NCBI GenBank assembly: GCA_019239955.1
Contig: JAFAZD010000282.1
Location: 1-43,169 of the forward strand
Source: Armatimonadota bacterium
GTDB lineage: Bacteria; Armatimonadota; Armatimonadia; Armatimonadales; Capsulimonadaceae
Length of the DNA: 43,169 nt
Direction: 5' to 3'
A model generated the notes under the pieces. The model worked only from the letters and a program-made list of their open reading frames with translations. It did not search any database and had not been told where the DNA came from. A program made the position numbers and the translations under genes. Shown one piece after another: positions 22,613-30,850 of this stretch; the stretch's first letter is position 1, and each line of letters starts with the position of its first letter.

Positions 22613-25450
22613 ATGAACAGACACGTCCTGGCCGCCCTTTTTGTCTGCGCCGTCAGCGCCCCGGCGCAGGCCGCGCCGCTGCCATTTCCCCACCCTGTCC
22701 CCGCCCCGGCGACGCCGACGCCCACCTACCGGCTGCCGCCCGTCGCGGGCGGCGGGCAGATCTACAGCCACACGACCAGCGCCGGCCCCGACGACAGTTT
22801 TTTTCTGGCCGGCGCAGGGCTGGGGCCGAGCCTCACGGTCTGGGGGCCGGGGCCTGACGGCGCGGGCCGCCACGAGACTGTGACGGTGCAGGCGTCCGCG
22901 CCGGACCACTTCATTGGGACACTCCCCCAGAGCATCCCGGACGGTCTGTTCGTCGGCGCGGTCGGCGATTCCACCCGACCCGGCGCGCTGTTCCGGCTCA
23001 ACGCGCCCCAGCCCTGGTGGTGTAACCCCGACCGCGCCCGGCCCGGCGAGACGGTGGACCTGTTCGGTGACGAACTCGCCGAGCGGCCCGACCGGGCGCG
23101 CGCGTGGGTCTATGTCGCCCCGGCGGGCCGTCATGGCGGCTGGGTCGCGCCGCTGGCCGTCTCACGCTACCGGGTCTCCTGGCGCGCGCCGCGTGCGCCG
23201 GGGCGGTACGAGGTCTGGGTGTACGCCGGCACGGGCGGAGACTACGGCTGGGGCGGCCCGGTGTCTCTGGAGGTGCGTCCCGCGCCCGTTGGAAAGGTCA
23301 TGCCGGTGACGCCTGCGGCGCGGACCGCCGGCGCGATCCAGCAGGCCCTGGACCGGGCGGGAACGCAGGGCGGCGTGGTCCGGCTGATGCCGGGGACGTA
23401 CACGCTTGACCGCTCGCTGGTCGTGCCGGCGGGTGTGCGGCTGGAGGGGGCGGGCACGGCGGCCACGACGCTGAAACTGGCGGCCCCGCGTGGCGGCCTG
23501 CGGCGGCTGGGCACGTTCGGCTGGGGGCAGGCCGTCGGGAGCTTGCAGGACGCCGAGGACGCGCTCGCCTACCGGGTCACCGTGCCCGCAGCGGGGAGCT
23601 GGACCGTCTGGGTGCGCTACGCCGCCGCCAACCCCGACTTTGAGATGAGCGGCCGGACGACGCTGGAGGCACATGGCGGGCCGCCCGTCCCGCTCCAGAA
23701 CCTGCCGAACACGGGCGACTGGGGCCGCCTCGCTTGGGCGCGGGCCGCCGCGCTCCCGCTGCGGCGCGGAATTCAGACACTCCGCTGGGTCAATCGGCGG
23801 GGCGGCGGGATCAACCTGGACGCCTTCGTGCTGGCACGCGACCCCGCCTGGCGGCCCGGCCCGGTGGAGACGATCCGGCCCTCGGCGAGCCTCATCGTGC
23901 AGCAGGCCGAGGACGTGACCTCCGCCCGCACGGTGCAGGCGCAGTTCCCCGGCGGCGACGCGGGGGTGGTCTGGCTGGCCGGCAATGGGGCGGGCCTCGC
24001 GCGTCTGACCCTGCTGGGGTCACCGCTGGTCAACACCGGGGTACTGATCGCGGCTCCGCGCGGCGAGGTCATTGAGGACGCGCGCGTGGAGTCGGTGCGC
24101 GTGGCGGACATCGAGGGCGCGTTCGCGGAGAACTCGGCGGTCTACATCGTCCACGGGCGGCGCGTCACGGTGCGAGGCTGCGACCTGACGGGGCGCGCGC
24201 CGCTGCGATTCGAGGGGATGAGCCAGAGCCGGCTGGAAAAGAACCATCTGCGGGCCGTCACCCGGTTCGGGGGCAACGCCGAGGCGGCCATTCTGGGCCG
24301 GACGCACGCGCTGCACCAGAATGTCATTGCGGGCAACGTCGTGGACAGCTCGGACGCGGCGGGCGGGCCGACGGCCCGGCGGCTGCTGTGGGTCTCAACG
24401 GGGCTGGGATCGGTCAGCGACAACTACATCGCCGGCAACGTCGGGCGGACCCGCTTCGGCGGCGTGGCGGGCACGGATCAGAACGTGGGCGAGACGATTC
24501 TGTTTGAGACCAATATGCGCGTGGCGTATTACGGCCACCCGGAGGGCGCGTCCGGCGCGGGCGTGACGCTGCCCGCCAACGGGCCGTTCTGGCCGCCGCT
24601 GCGGTCGGACGGGTCGGAGCCGCCGCAGGACGAGTATTACCTGTACGTCGTCAAGGGACGGGGCTTGGGCCAGGCGCGACGTGTAATTGGGCGGCGGCGC
24701 CGGACGCTGCTGCTGGACCGCCCATGGACAGTGCCGCCGGACGGCGGCTCATTGGTACTGGAGGCGCTGTCCCACGTCCAGAACATCGTGGCCGGCAACA
24801 CGCTTTCCGACGGCATGAGCGGCCTCCAGCTCTGGATCGGCGGCTACCGGAACATCTTCGCGGACAACACCATAGATGCGGAGCGCCGGCAGGGCGTCTA
24901 CCTGTTCGGGGCGATGAGCACGTCCGCGCCGACCATGCCGAACCAGTGGAACGCCGGGATCGGCCCGCTGTTCTACGACACCGTGGAGGGCAATCGCATT
25001 CGGGAGACGGATCAGGGCATCCTGCTGGGCCTCGGCGACGACCCAGCGGCCGCGCGCGGGGCGGACTGGCCGCGCGCGCTGGGCACGACGATCCGGCACA
25101 ATACCATTGTGCAGAGTCGCTCGACGGGGGTGGAAATTTCGACGGGCGCGGCCCCGACAGACCTGGCGGATCTGGGGATCGAGGGCACGATTGTTGAGTT
25201 CAACGACGTGCGGGACGCGCCGGTCGGCTTCCGGGTCGGGCCGCGCACGCTGGGAACGGTCATTCGGCGCAACCATGGCTACTTTTGGAACTGGCCTGCC
25301 GGCTCGCCCCCCCGCGCCATCGTCATTGAGGACGCGCGTGAGGCCGTCGGGTCGGACAACACCATTGAGGGCCCCAGCGGCGGGGAGGACTCGCGCCTGC
25401 GGAACGATTTAGAGCGCGCGCAGGAATCCGGGGCATCGAGCCGGAAATAG
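22613..25450 (+). CDS. Secreted right-handed beta-helix protein
   Basis: 945 aa from the ATG at 22613, which begins a signal peptide (NRHVLAALFVCAVSAPAQA). The N-terminus (about 40-220) holds beta-sandwich modules (DDSFFLAGAGLGPSLTVWG; RARPGETVDLFGDEL). The Pec_lyase-type helix starts near 235 (AIQQALDRAGTQGGVVRLMPGTYTL). A carbohydrate-binding-like insert (about 305-410: AGSWTVWVRYAAAN ... TLRWVNRRGGGINLDAFVLA) is embedded in it, then parallel beta-helix coils continue to about 925 (NVIAGNVVDSS, DNYIAGNVG, NTIDAERRQGVYLFG, RHNTIVQSRSTGVEI). Such proteins bind or cleave pectin-like or other polysaccharides. I cannot identify catalytic residues, so lyase, hydrolase and pure binding all remain open. 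Confidence 0.8.
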   Translation: MNRHVLAALFVCAVSAPAQAAPLPFPHPVPAPATPTPTYRLPPVAGGGQIYSHTTSAGPDDSFFLAGAGLGPSLTVWGPGPDGAGRHETVTVQASAPDHFIGTLPQSIPDGLFVGAVGDSTRPGALFRLNAPQPWWCNPDRARPGETVDLFGDELAERPDRARAWVYVAPAGRHGGWVAPLAVSRYRVSWRAPRAPGRYEVWVYAGTGGDYGWGGPVSLEVRPAPVGKVMPVTPAARTAGAIQQALDRAGTQGGVVRLMPGTYTLDRSLVVPAGVRLEGAGTAATTLKLAAPRGGLRRLGTFGWGQAVGSLQDAEDALAYRVTVPAAGSWTVWVRYAAANPDFEMSGRTTLEAHGGPPVPLQNLPNTGDWGRLAWARAAALPLRRGIQTLRWVNRRGGGINLDAFVLARDPAWRPGPVETIRPSASLIVQQAEDVTSARTVQAQFPGGDAGVVWLAGNGAGLARLTLLGSPLVNTGVLIAAPRGEVIEDARVESVRVADIEGAFAENSAVYIVHGRRVTVRGCDLTGRAPLRFEGMSQSRLEKNHLRAVTRFGGNAEAAILGRTHALHQNVIAGNVVDSSDAAGGPTARRLLWVSTGLGSVSDNYIAGNVGRTRFGGVAGTDQNVGETILFETNMRVAYYGHPEGASGAGVTLPANGPFWPPLRSDGSEPPQDEYYLYVVKGRGLGQARRVIGRRRRTLLLDRPWTVPPDGGSLVLEALSHVQNIVAGNTLSDGMSGLQLWIGGYRNIFADNTIDAERRQGVYLFGAMSTSAPTMPNQWNAGIGPLFYDTVEGNRIRETDQGILLGLGDDPAAARGADWPRALGTTIRHNTIVQSRSTGVEISTGAAPTDLADLGIEGTIVEFNDVRDAPVGFRVGPRTLGTVIRRNHGYFWNWPAGSPPRAIVIEDAREAVGSDNTIEGPSGGEDSRLRNDLERAQESGASSRK

Positions 25451-25482
25451 TCCTCACGACACCGTTGTAAGGGAGACACAGC

Positions 25483-26472
25483 ATGGAGTATCGTTCATTG
25501 GGACGCACCGGCGCGCAGGTGAGCGTCTGGTGCCTGGGCGTGATGACGTTCGGCTGGAAGACCGAGCAGGATGAGGCGACCCGGATGATTGACCGCTTTT
25601 TGGACGCGGGCGGCAACTTCATTGACACCGCCAACGTCTACGGGCGGGGCAAGTCCGAGACCATCACCGGCAACGCGCTCAAAGAAGGCGGCAAGCGGGA
25701 CAAAGTCTTTCTGGCGACCAAGGTGCATGGCAAGATGAATGATGAGGACCCGAACGCCTGGGGCAACACGCGCTTCAACATCATCAAGGCCTGCGAGGAC
25801 AGCCTGCGACGCCTGGGGACCGATCATGTTGATCTGTACCAGATTCACCGCCCGCAGTCGGGTGTGCCCATTGACGAGACGCTGCGCGCCCTAGATGACC
25901 TGATCCGGGCCGGCAAGGTGCGCTACATCGGCACCAGCACGTATGCGGCCTGGCAGGTGGTCGAGTCGCTGTGGGTCAGCAAGGAATTGGGCCTGAATCG
26001 ATTCGTCTGCGAGCAGCCGCCGTACCACATCCTGGACCGGCGCATCGAGCGGGAGCTGATCCCGGTGGCGCGCACCTACGGCCTGGGCGTCATCCCCTGG
26101 TCGCCGCTGGCGGGGGGCAAGCTGACGGGCAAGTACAAGCGGGGCCAGCCCGCCCCGCCGAACTCGCGCGAGAACCCGGAGAACTTCTCCGAAGGGACCT
26201 GGAAGGCGCTGGAGGGCCTGGAGGCGCTCTGCCGCGACAAGGGGTGCAGCATGACCGCCTTCGCCAACGCCTGGTGCGCCGCCCAGCCGGGCGTCACCAG
26301 CCCCATCCTCGGCCCCAATTCGGTGGCCCAACTGGAGGACAACCTGGCCGCCTCCGATGTCACCATCACCGACGAGGACAAGAAGCGGGTGGACGAGTTG
26401 GTCCCGCCGGGCAGCAACGTGGAGGGCCAGAACTACTACCAGGCCGACTTCGGCCCGAACGTCCGCTGGTAG
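25483..26472 (+). CDS. Aldo/keto reductase
   Basis: 329 aa. NADPH-dependent oxidoreductase with a TIM barrel. MEYRSLGRTGAQVSVWCLGVMTFG opens the family; the tetrad is visible as FIDTANVYGRGKSE (Asp, Tyr), ATKVHGK (Lys) and DLYQIHRPQ (His). VIPWSPLAGGKLTGKY and LGPNSVAQLEDNL follow as in the YajO/YhdN-like (AKR11/12-type) branch. A ribosome site GGGAGA is 8 nt before the ATG. The substrate is unknown; such enzymes reduce sugars or aldehydes. It follows the beta-helix gene by 32 nt and may be co-transcribed. Confidence 0.92.
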   Translation: MEYRSLGRTGAQVSVWCLGVMTFGWKTEQDEATRMIDRFLDAGGNFIDTANVYGRGKSETITGNALKEGGKRDKVFLATKVHGKMNDEDPNAWGNTRFNIIKACEDSLRRLGTDHVDLYQIHRPQSGVPIDETLRALDDLIRAGKVRYIGTSTYAAWQVVESLWVSKELGLNRFVCEQPPYHILDRRIERELIPVARTYGLGVIPWSPLAGGKLTGKYKRGQPAPPNSRENPENFSEGTWKALEGLEALCRDKGCSMTAFANAWCAAQPGVTSPILGPNSVAQLEDNLAASDVTITDEDKKRVDELVPPGSNVEGQNYYQADFGPNVRW

Positions 26473-26530
26473 AGCGGCCACCGGGAAAATCCGGGGCGGG
26501 GTTTGTCGTTTGCGCCGTGATGGGGTACGA

Positions 26531-26536
26531 TATAAC
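26531..26536 (+). promoter_or_regulatory. -10-like box directly before the SseB-domain gene
   Basis: TATAAC with only 3 nt (ACC) before the ATG at 26540. No Shine-Dalgarno sequence is present, so a leaderless transcript is likely if the box is used. No clear -35 was found. Confidence 0.4.
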
Positions 26537-26539
26537 ACC

Positions 26540-27424
26540 ATGAGCCAAACAACCCCGCCCCAGGAACCCTTAAATAACGTCGCGCTGGAAAGCGCCATCT
26601 TCGGCCTCCGCATGGCGCTGACGCCGGAGGAGGCGACCCAGGCCCGGCAGCACTTCCTACAGGTGCTCGCCAACAGCACCCTCGCCGTCGCCACCACGCA
26701 CCCCGTCCCGACTGCGCCCGACGGCAGCATCCCCCCGAACACGGACATCAACATGGTGGTCGCCGTCAATGCCGAGGGCGTCAGCGGTGTCCCGGCCTTC
26801 ACGACCCTGGGGGCGCTGCGCGCCACCTTGCCGCAGGTGGAGCACGGCATCTTCATGACGGGGATGCAGCTCGCCGGCATCCTGGCCCCCAGTCCGCACC
26901 GGCTGTTCGTGGACGGCCCGGAGATGCACGCCGAGGTCACCACGGAGGAGATGCAGGCCCTGGTGCGGCAGGCCCAGCTCTTTATGCAGGCCCAGCAGGC
27001 GGCGATGGAGCGCAACGAGCGGCTGGAGGTGATGCTGGCCGAGCTTTCGCGCGAGGACACCGAGGCCAACCGCGAGGCGATGGCGACGGCGTTCGTGCAG
27101 GAGTTTGCCCGCGTGCCCATCGCGGGCGAGGGCGACAAAGACGCCGAATGCATCATCCTGAGCATGGGTGACCCGAACCAGCCCCCCGCGCCCGGCGGCC
27201 CGCCGCAGTTGGAGCTGCTGACCGAGAACGGCGCGCTGCCCTGCTTCACCAGCGCCGAGACGATGGCCGCCTGGGACAAGGCCAACCGCCAGGCCGTCGT
27301 GCTCCCCGGCTCCGTCATCGCCCAGCTCGCCCAGCAGGCCCAGGTGGAGACCATCCTCATCAATCCCCAAAGCCCGAACTCCCGCACCCTCCACATCGAG
27401 CAGGACCGGGTAGTGGTCGCCTGA
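26540..27424 (+). CDS. SseB-domain protein, duplicated domain
   Basis: 294 aa, cytoplasmic. The N-terminal half (about 15-125) has the SseB N-domain layout: FLQVLANSTLAVATTHPV, then INMVVAVNAEGVSGVPAFTTLGAL, FMTGMQLAGILAPSPHRLFVDGP. The second half repeats the theme (ATAFVQEFARVPIAG, GALPCFTSAETMAAW, VLPGSVIAQLAQQAQVETILINPQSP), linked by a Gln/Glu-rich helix (QAQLFMQAQQAAMERNERLEV). SseB proteins were named for enhanced serine sensitivity in E. coli; their biochemical role is unclear. The stop codon touches the left end of a 141-nt inverted-repeat element. Confidence 0.75.
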   Translation: MSQTTPPQEPLNNVALESAIFGLRMALTPEEATQARQHFLQVLANSTLAVATTHPVPTAPDGSIPPNTDINMVVAVNAEGVSGVPAFTTLGALRATLPQVEHGIFMTGMQLAGILAPSPHRLFVDGPEMHAEVTTEEMQALVRQAQLFMQAQQAAMERNERLEVMLAELSREDTEANREAMATAFVQEFARVPIAGEGDKDAECIILSMGDPNQPPAPGGPPQLELLTENGALPCFTSAETMAAWDKANRQAVVLPGSVIAQLAQQAQVETILINPQSPNSRTLHIEQDRVVVA

Positions 27425-27564
27425 GAGTGTGTAGAGAAAGTCTGAGAGAGGCCCCCTAACCCCCAATTCTGGGGGACAGGAGCAGAAAAAGCCGTCCTTT
27501 TCCTCTCCGACTCCCCCAGGATTGGGGGCCGGGAGGCGGCCCAGGCATTCTCTTTACATACTCT
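27424..27564. mobile_element. MITE-like inverted-repeat element carrying the palindromic core
   Basis: Outer arms AGAGTGTGTAGAGAAAG at 27424 and the inverse of AGAGTATGTAAAGAGAA at the right end match at 14 of 17 positions. Inside lies a complete core: CCCCCAATTCTGGGGGA at 27459-27475 and, inverted, CTCCCCCAGGATTGGGGGC at 27511-27529. No open frame for a transposase. This is the longest copy of the family in the window, so it may represent the intact element. Confidence 0.7.
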
Positions 27565-27688
27565 GACCGTGAACATGGAACAATTCCCGCAAAGGAAACC
27601 GTCGATGCCCAACATGACCCGAGATGTCCAGCAAGCGATAGCCGTTCGTGCTCCTCGGCATGTTCCGGCTCTGGCCCGGCTCGGGGGA

Positions 27689-28801
27689 ATGGCGACCTCC
27701 GTCTTGAGAGGCCAGCCACAGCACAGTTATTTTTGCTTTCTATCTGTGGCGCTCTGCCTCATGTTCGTGAGTGGTTGTGGGGGAGGTGGAGCCGGCACTT
27801 CGACGCCCAGCGCTGGCATCGTGTCGCCTGCGCCTCCCTCGCAGCCGCCTCCAACCACCAGCACAGTGAATGTTGCTTACAGGATAATGGATCTGGGAGT
27901 GCTGTCCGGCTTCACGAGTAGTAAAGCCTACAGTGTCAACAGCAGCGGTCAGGTCACGGGCTTCTGTGAGACACCTGTAGGTCAAAGGCGGGCTTTTCTT
28001 TATACAAACGGCAGGGTTCAAGACTTGGGGATGCTCCCAGGCTTCTCCCAGAGCGAAGGCAACCGTATCAATGACCGCGGACAAATCTGCGGCGATGTCT
28101 TTCAATCCGATGTGGCCGTCCCCCCGGCCCATGCGTTCCTTTACAGTCAGGGAGTCATGAAGGACTTGGGGACGCTCGGCGGACAGTTCAGCAGCGGGCG
28201 CGACATCAACAATCTGGGAGATGTTGTCGGCGTGTCTGAATTAACGGACAACAAGACGTACCACCCTTTCCTCTACCACGACGGGGGCATGACGGACCTT
28301 CGGAACACAGTCCTTACCTCCGACGCAGTGGGCGCGGCCGATTCAATCAATGACCGTGGAGACATTGCAGGCGCAGGTTTTATCTACGTCGGCGGGATAA
28401 TGAGCCTCTTCAACATTGATGGCTGGAGCATCAATAGCCAAGGGGAAGTGGTGACTCAGATTTACTCAGGGGGTGGCAGTGCCCATGCCGCCCTGTACAA
28501 CGCAGGGACGTTCACAGACTTGGGGCTGCCTGCTCCAAATGGTCAGGAGGATACTGTCGGAACAGCAACGCCCTGGTGCATCAATGACAGCGGGGACGTC
28601 GTCGGCCAGGGCAGCACCTTTACAGACACACATGCTCTCTTGTACCAATCGGGCAAGATGATGGATTTAAACACGCTGATAGACCCCGGTGCCGGGTGGA
28701 TATTACAGTCAGCCCACGGCATCAACGCCTCTGGGCAGATCGTGGGCTACGGGTTGCATGGGGGACAAACCCATGCCTTTCTCCTGACTCCCATTTCTTG
28801 A
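27689..28801 (+). CDS. HAF-repeat lipoprotein
   Basis: 370 aa from the ATG at 27689, which has GGGGGA just upstream; an in-frame ATG at 27569 adds 40 residues without a signal-like character. The N-terminus is a lipoprotein signal (SYFCFLSVALCLMFVSGC, Cys then GGGG). A Ser/Pro linker leads to five to six repeats of about 45 residues: DLGVLSGFTSSKAYSVNSSGQVTGF, DLGMLPGFSQSEGNRINDRGQICG, DLGTLGGQFSSGRDINNLGDVVG, each ending HAFLY. These HAF repeats (Gly-Asp-x-x-Gly turns) form a beta-propeller-like surface domain with unknown ligand. Base composition is visibly lower in G+C than in the neighbours, and codon choice differs, which suggests recent transfer. Confidence 0.8.
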   Translation: MATSVLRGQPQHSYFCFLSVALCLMFVSGCGGGGAGTSTPSAGIVSPAPPSQPPPTTSTVNVAYRIMDLGVLSGFTSSKAYSVNSSGQVTGFCETPVGQRRAFLYTNGRVQDLGMLPGFSQSEGNRINDRGQICGDVFQSDVAVPPAHAFLYSQGVMKDLGTLGGQFSSGRDINNLGDVVGVSELTDNKTYHPFLYHDGGMTDLRNTVLTSDAVGAADSINDRGDIAGAGFIYVGGIMSLFNIDGWSINSQGEVVTQIYSGGGSAHAALYNAGTFTDLGLPAPNGQEDTVGTATPWCINDSGDVVGQGSTFTDTHALLYQSGKMMDLNTLIDPGAGWILQSAHGINASGQIVGYGLHGGQTHAFLLTPIS

Positions 28802-28817
28802 AGGGAAACATAACGCA

Positions 28818-29237
28818 TTGCAAGGAAAATCAAAGACCGCCCCTGGCTTTCATCACGTCGCCCTGCGCGCCAGGGACTTTGAGGCGACGCTGCGATTTTA
28901 TCAAGAGGGCCTGGGCTTCACCCGCGCCTATGGGTGGGGCGAAGGCGCGAGACGCGCGGCCATGCTGGACTCCGGGGACGGCAATTACTTGGAGGTCTTT
29001 GCCGGCGGCCAACGGAAACCTGGGGAGGATCCGCCGGAGGGCGCGCTGCTCCACTTCGCCCTGCGGACTTCGGATGTGGACGCCGCCTATGCCCGCGCAC
29101 TCGCCGCCGGGGCACGTCCCCACATCCCGCCCGCTGACATGGAACTCGCCGGGGATTACCCGGTGCCCATCCGCATCGCTTTCGTCCGGGGGCTGGATGG
29201 CGAGATCATCGAGTTCTTCCAAAACAACATGCTCTGA
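28818..29237 (+). CDS. VOC-family (glyoxalase/dioxygenase-like) protein
   Basis: 139 aa from a TTG at 28818; no ATG is available before the domain. AAGGGA about 11 nt upstream may be the ribosome site. One vicinal-oxygen-chelate domain: GFHHVALRARDFEATLRFYQEGLGF at the N-terminus (metal His), NYLEVFAGG (metal Glu), LHFALRTSDVDAAYARALAAGA (second half, His) and GEIIEFFQNN (Glu). All four positions expected for metal binding are present. The substrate is unknown; glyoxalase I, lyase or resistance roles exist in the family. It lies 16 nt after the HAF lipoprotein but differs in base composition from it. Confidence 0.85.
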   Translation: MQGKSKTAPGFHHVALRARDFEATLRFYQEGLGFTRAYGWGEGARRAAMLDSGDGNYLEVFAGGQRKPGEDPPEGALLHFALRTSDVDAAYARALAAGARPHIPPADMELAGDYPVPIRIAFVRGLDGEIIEFFQNNML

Positions 29238-29336
29238 CGGTCTCCCGGGGTGCATCCGCAGCCAGTCGGTTTCAGCAACACAAAGTCGGCGCAGACTCGG
29301 AAACACCGCGCCGCTTGACTGTCCGAAGGAGAGGCC

Positions 29337-29960
29337 ATGCCCGACGAGATTGAAGTTCCCATTGACGAGGTGCGCGAGAAGGTGGACGAGGCGCACCACG
29401 AACGCTTCCACAAGCGCCATCACCCCGAAAAGGAGAAAGAAGAGGAACAGGGCGGCTGGATGCGCTATGTGGCCGTCGCCACCGCCCTTCTCGCGGTCAT
29501 TGCCGCCATCGGCGCGTTGCGGTCGGGATTGCTGGTCAACGAATCACTGCTGGAGAAGAACGAGCAGATCAGCCGACTCACCCAGGCGTCGGACACCTGG
29601 AACTATTATCAGGCGGAGGGCCTGAAGTCGCTGATCTACCAAACAACGGCGCAGGGCCTGCCCGCCGGATCGGCGGCGCAGCAGCAGGACCTCGCTCAAT
29701 CAGATCATTACAAGAAGAAGCAGGACGACCTGAGACGCGAGGCGGAGCGGCTGAATGCGGAGGCGGACGAGGCGCGGCTCCGCTCCAAACGCTTCCTGGA
29801 CGCCCACCACACGTTCGCCTATTCGGTCAGCCTGTGCCAGATCGCCATCGCCCTGTCCGCCGTCGCCGCCCTCACGAGACGGGCCTCCATCTGGTATCTG
29901 GGCCTGGCCGCGGGCGGCGTCGGCCTCGCCTTCCTGCTGTTCGGGTTCCTGCACGGATGA
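29337..29960 (+). CDS. DUF4337 membrane protein
   Basis: 207 aa. An acidic/His-rich N-terminus (VDEAHHERFHKRHHPEKEKEEEQ) is followed by one membrane helix (YVAVATALLAVIAAIGALR), a long helical soluble part (ASDTWNYYQAEGLKSLIYQT, KKKQDDLRREAERLNAEADEA) and two helices at the C-terminus (FAYSVSLCQIAIALSAVAAL, YLGLAAGGVGLAFLLFGFL). The SDTWNYYQAxxxK motif identifies DUF4337, whose function is unknown. The His-rich N-terminus might bind metal; this is a guess. It is coupled by ATGA to ftcD downstream. Confidence 0.78.
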   Translation: MPDEIEVPIDEVREKVDEAHHERFHKRHHPEKEKEEEQGGWMRYVAVATALLAVIAAIGALRSGLLVNESLLEKNEQISRLTQASDTWNYYQAEGLKSLIYQTTAQGLPAGSAAQQQDLAQSDHYKKKQDDLRREAERLNAEADEARLRSKRFLDAHHTFAYSVSLCQIAIALSAVAALTRRASIWYLGLAAGGVGLAFLLFGFLHG

Positions 29961-30850
29961 CGCCGCTGATCCAGTGCGTCCCCAATTTCAGCGAGGGCCG
30001 CCGCCCGGAGGTGATCGCCGCCATCGTGGGGGCCGTGCGCGCCACGTCCGGCGTCCGGCTGGCCGATTGGAGCGCGGACCCGGATCACCACCGCATGGTG
30101 GTCACGTTTCTCGGCCCGGCGGGGCCGGTGCGGGCCGCCGCCCTCGCCGCCGCCGCGGCCGCTATCAGGACGATTGATGTCTCCGCACACCAGGGAGTTC
30201 ATCCGCGCCTGGGAGCGATGGACGTGCTGCCGTTCGTGCCCATTTGCGGCATCACCCTGAGCGAATGCGCCGCGCTCGCCGTGTCCGTCGGGCAGGAACT
30301 CGCCGCACGCCACGCCTTGCCCGTCTATCTGTATGAAGCGGCCACACTAGATCATCGCTCCCTGCCGACCGTCCGCAGAGACGCCTTCCACCACCTTCCG
30401 CCCGATTTCGGCCCCCCCGGGCCCCACCCCACCGCAGGCGCGGTCGTCGTCGGCGCACGCGGCCCGCTGATCGCTTACAACGTCAACCTCGCCGCCCATG
30501 ACATCGCCATCGCCCGCCGGATCGCCCGCGACGTGCGCGGATGTCCCGACCTCCCCGGCGTCCGCGCCCTCGGCCTCGCTCTGCACTCGCGCGGCCTCAC
30601 GCAAGTCTCCATGAACATCACGCGCCCTGCCGAGACGCCGCTGCTGTCCGTGTTCTCGTTTGTGGCGCGGCGGGCCCGGGAACTAGGCACGGAGGTCGTG
30701 GAGAGCGAGGTGATCGGAGCCTTGCCCGGACATTCCGCCTTCGGCGTCCTCGCGGACGCCTTGCAGGCCACACTCAAGCCCGGCCAGGTTCTGCTGGAGA
30801 ATTGGCCTGAGGGGGTCGCTCGGGATGAAGAACCCCCTCCGGCTCGCTGA
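29957..30850 (+). CDS. ftcD: Glutamate formimidoyltransferase
   Basis: 297 aa, the size of stand-alone bacterial enzymes. It moves the formimino group between formiminoglutamate and tetrahydrofolate in histidine degradation and one-carbon metabolism. Markers: LIQCVPNFSEGRRPEVIAAI at the N-terminus, HPRLGAMDVLPFVPI (conserved His-Pro-Arg and Asp region) and LIAYNVNLAAHDIAIARRIARDVR. QVSMNITRPAETPLLSVFSFV and EVVESEVIGALPG follow. No histidine-utilisation gene lies nearby, so it may work in folate salvage. The start overlaps the DUF4337 stop (ATGA). The last 8-10 codons (ARDEEPPPAR) come from an inverted-repeat element, and the 3' end overlaps the convergent mutT gene by 77 nt. Confidence 0.9.
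   Translation: MTPLIQCVPNFSEGRRPEVIAAIVGAVRATSGVRLADWSADPDHHRMVVTFLGPAGPVRAAALAAAAAAIRTIDVSAHQGVHPRLGAMDVLPFVPICGITLSECAALAVSVGQELAARHALPVYLYEAATLDHRSLPTVRRDAFHHLPPDFGPPGPHPTAGAVVVGARGPLIAYNVNLAAHDIAIARRIARDVRGCPDLPGVRALGLALHSRGLTQVSMNITRPAETPLLSVFSFVARRARELGTEVVESEVIGALPGHSAFGVLADALQATLKPGQVLLENWPEGVARDEEPPPAR

Noticed and set aside
25891-27615. 574-codon antisense frame over the aldo/keto reductase and SseB genes
   Set aside because: Crosses two supported genes and a repeat; no family features.
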